64,000 nt of DNA, taken from NCBI RefSeq assembly GCF_010994375.1, contig NZ_WHMA01000003.1, positions 62,001 to 126,000 of the forward strand, given 5' to 3'. The translations under genes were made by a program, and so were the position numbers. Below are positions 62,956 through 64,000 of the stretch, piece after piece. Below the pieces are notes generated by a model. The model was not told the DNA's origin. It did no database searches and worked only from the letters and a program-made list of their open reading frames with translations. How positions within the stretch are numbered: the stretch's first letter is position 1; the number at the start of each line of letters is the position of its first letter. This DNA is from Halomonas sp. NO4 (GTDB lineage: Bacteria > Pseudomonadota > Gammaproteobacteria > Pseudomonadales > Halomonadaceae).

Positions 62956-64000
62956 TCACTCGACGCGCGTGGCGTTGATCTCCACCATGTCGGCGCCGAA
63001 GGTCTCGTCGGGGTTCTCGGCCCCGAAAGCCAGGCCGTACTGCCAGGAGACGTGGTGGAAGCGCGAGTCGGCAAAGTCGTCGTGCAGTGCCACGTTGAGG
63101 CTGTACAGGTTGTCCAGGTTGAGCGGCTTGTCCCCCACCGAACCGGTCGTCAGCGCCCGGGTCAGGTGGGCAGTCCAGACGCCGTCCTGCTCCTCGGCAC
63201 TGAACACCACGGACTGGCTGTCGCTGAAGTGGCGCTCATCTAGAACATAACCGGTCTCGGTAGTGGCGTCGCCACTCCGGTAGCGGGCCAGGTCGAGGTA
63301 GACGCCGCCGTCGAGAAGCTCCTGGATCTCCTGCTCCTCCTTGAGCTTGTCCCAGCCGCCGCGTGCCGCCCCACGGCGTCCGCGGACCTCGATGTCGGTG
63401 CGGCTCTCGCCGAGGTACTTGGTCACGCCGTCGGCGAGGTCGAGCCGATCGACCAGGTCGCTGGTGGCCAGGGCGTCAGGCTCGGGCGCATCGGGCATGT
63501 TGCGCGAGTCGTGGTGGCAGCTGGCCCAGCAGCCGCCCTGTTCGGCCAGCTCGACGCGGCCGTCGGAGAGGCTCACGGTCAGCTTGAAGGGGTTGTCCGG
63601 GTCCATCATGCCGCCGTCGACGAAGGGCAGCGGGGCGTGCTCGCCTTCCTCCCACTGGAACTGCATGTAGAGGTAGTCGTCATCGAAGGCGGCCTTGACG
63701 CTCATCGGCACATGGCCGCGCTTGTCACCGAGATCGAAGGTCTCGATCTTCTCGGCAGAGGTGGCCAGGGCGCCAATGTCCTGCTCTTCCCCCTGGTGGC
63801 ACCAGATGCAGCGGTCGCCGAACTCGACGGCACGTCCGCCGCCGTGCTCGCTGCCGTCGCGGATCCACTCGATGGACGCCTGACCGGGCAGGAAGAGCGT
63901 CAGATCGACGGCCTCGACGGCCTCCCAATCGAGGGTTGACGCGATGTTCTCGCTGACCGTGGTGGCCTCACCGAGATCCTCTTCTTCCAATGCCGTCTCG
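62956..64000 (-). CDS. Ethylbenzene-dehydrogenase-like haem protein with c-type motif, N-terminus cut
   Basis: At least 347 residues, open to the right edge. C-terminal EB_dh-type haem domain (SVKAAFDDDYLYMQFQWEE; LARYRSGD; LDERHFSD; VSWQYGLAFGAENPDETFGAD). Upstream are CIWCH, a covalent haem c motif, and CWASCHH, an unusual CxxxCH. Such proteins are often fused to a multihaem NapC/NirT-like N-terminus, which would lie outside the window. Predicted periplasmic electron-transfer protein. Followed by the cupredoxin gene. Confidence 0.78.
   Translation of the reverse strand, partial: ETALEEEDLGEATTVSENIASTLDWEAVEAVDLTLFLPGQASIEWIRDGSEHGGGRAVEFGDRCIWCHQGEEQDIGALATSAEKIETFDLGDKRGHVPMSVKAAFDDDYLYMQFQWEEGEHAPLPFVDGGMMDPDNPFKLTVSLSDGRVELAEQGGCWASCHHDSRNMPDAPEPDALATSDLVDRLDLADGVTKYLGESRTDIEVRGRRGAARGGWDKLKEEQEIQELLDGGVYLDLARYRSGDATTETGYVLDERHFSDSQSVVFSAEEQDGVWTAHLTRALTTGSVGDKPLNLDNLYSLNVALHDDFADSRFHHVSWQYGLAFGAENPDETFGADMVEINATRVE

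Noticed and set aside
1-64000. CRISPR arrays, tRNA/rRNA genes, insertion sequences and prophage
   Set aside because: No spaced direct repeats, cloverleaf or rRNA sequence, transposase motif or phage gene was seen on reading through.

Overview
The window is high-GC, gene-dense bacterial DNA and reads as a denitrification and anaerobic-growth region of a Halomonas-like gammaproteobacterium. That placement is an inference. It rests on the protein families, the split class II ribonucleotide reductase (nrdJa/nrdJb, as in Pseudomonas and Halomonas), the UbiUVT oxygen-independent ubiquinone genes and the overall GC content. No rRNA, tRNA, CRISPR array or insertion sequence was found.

Layout. 1-4.5 kb (+): cyanophycin metabolism (cphB, partial at the left edge, cphA, iadA). 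4.5-9.6 kb (-): norCBQD plus a 73-aa membrane protein, behind a composite Dnr/NsrR promoter. 9.7-11.7 kb (-): nnrS, a SirB-like protein and a carboxymuconolactone-decarboxylase-like protein. 12-19.6 kb: haem d1 assembly, with nirDLGHJEN on the minus strand and nirCF divergent on plus; the nitrite reductase gene nirS is not in the window. 19.7-21.6 kb: a cytochrome P450 and a Yip1-like membrane protein. 21.7-31.2 kb: a nitric-oxide defence and sensing block, with hmp, an orphan sdhB paralogue and an unknown periplasmic protein behind an NsrR operator, norR divergent from ric through a sigma-54 promoter, a soluble CZB chemoreceptor, a globin-coupled GGDEF-EAL protein, a hemerythrin and a single-domain globin. 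31.4-34.1 kb: ubiU, ubiV and an NrdG-like radical SAM gene. 34.1-36.1 kb: a membrane-anchored AraC regulator and a DUF6448 protein. 36.1-42.8 kb: the deoxyribonucleoside operon nupC-deoC-deoA-deoB-deoD-cdd with a divergent DeoR-type repressor. 42.9-43.6 kb: an MNT/HEPN toxin-antitoxin pair whose HEPN gene is broken. 43.6-49 kb (-): hemN, then ubiT-nrdJa-nrdJb. 49-51.6 kb: a second nnrS, a YbaN-like gene, nsrR and a small cytochrome c. 51.7-59.6 kb (-): nosRZDFYL. 59.9-64 kb: unknown small proteins, then a minus-strand run with a CusF-like protein, an unknown, a cupredoxin and a haem protein cut by the right edge.

How it works together. NO made from nitrite is reduced by NorCB to N2O and then by NosZ to N2, while Hmp, Ric, NnrS and several haem or di-iron proteins deal with escaping NO. 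Three layers of control are visible. FNR/Anr/Dnr-type boxes (TTGAC/T-N4-G/ATCAA) precede norC, nnrS, the nir genes, ubiU, ubiT, nosR and nsrR. NsrR-type operators precede norC, hmp, the unknown periplasmic protein and the second nnrS. Three NorR-type GT-N7-AC sites and a consensus sigma-54 promoter precede ric. Anaerobic cofactor supply (haem by HemN, ubiquinone by UbiUVT, deoxynucleotides by NrdJ) is encoded alongside. The Dnr/Anr regulator itself is not encoded here. All motif and family calls come from reading the sequence; none was confirmed by a database search.
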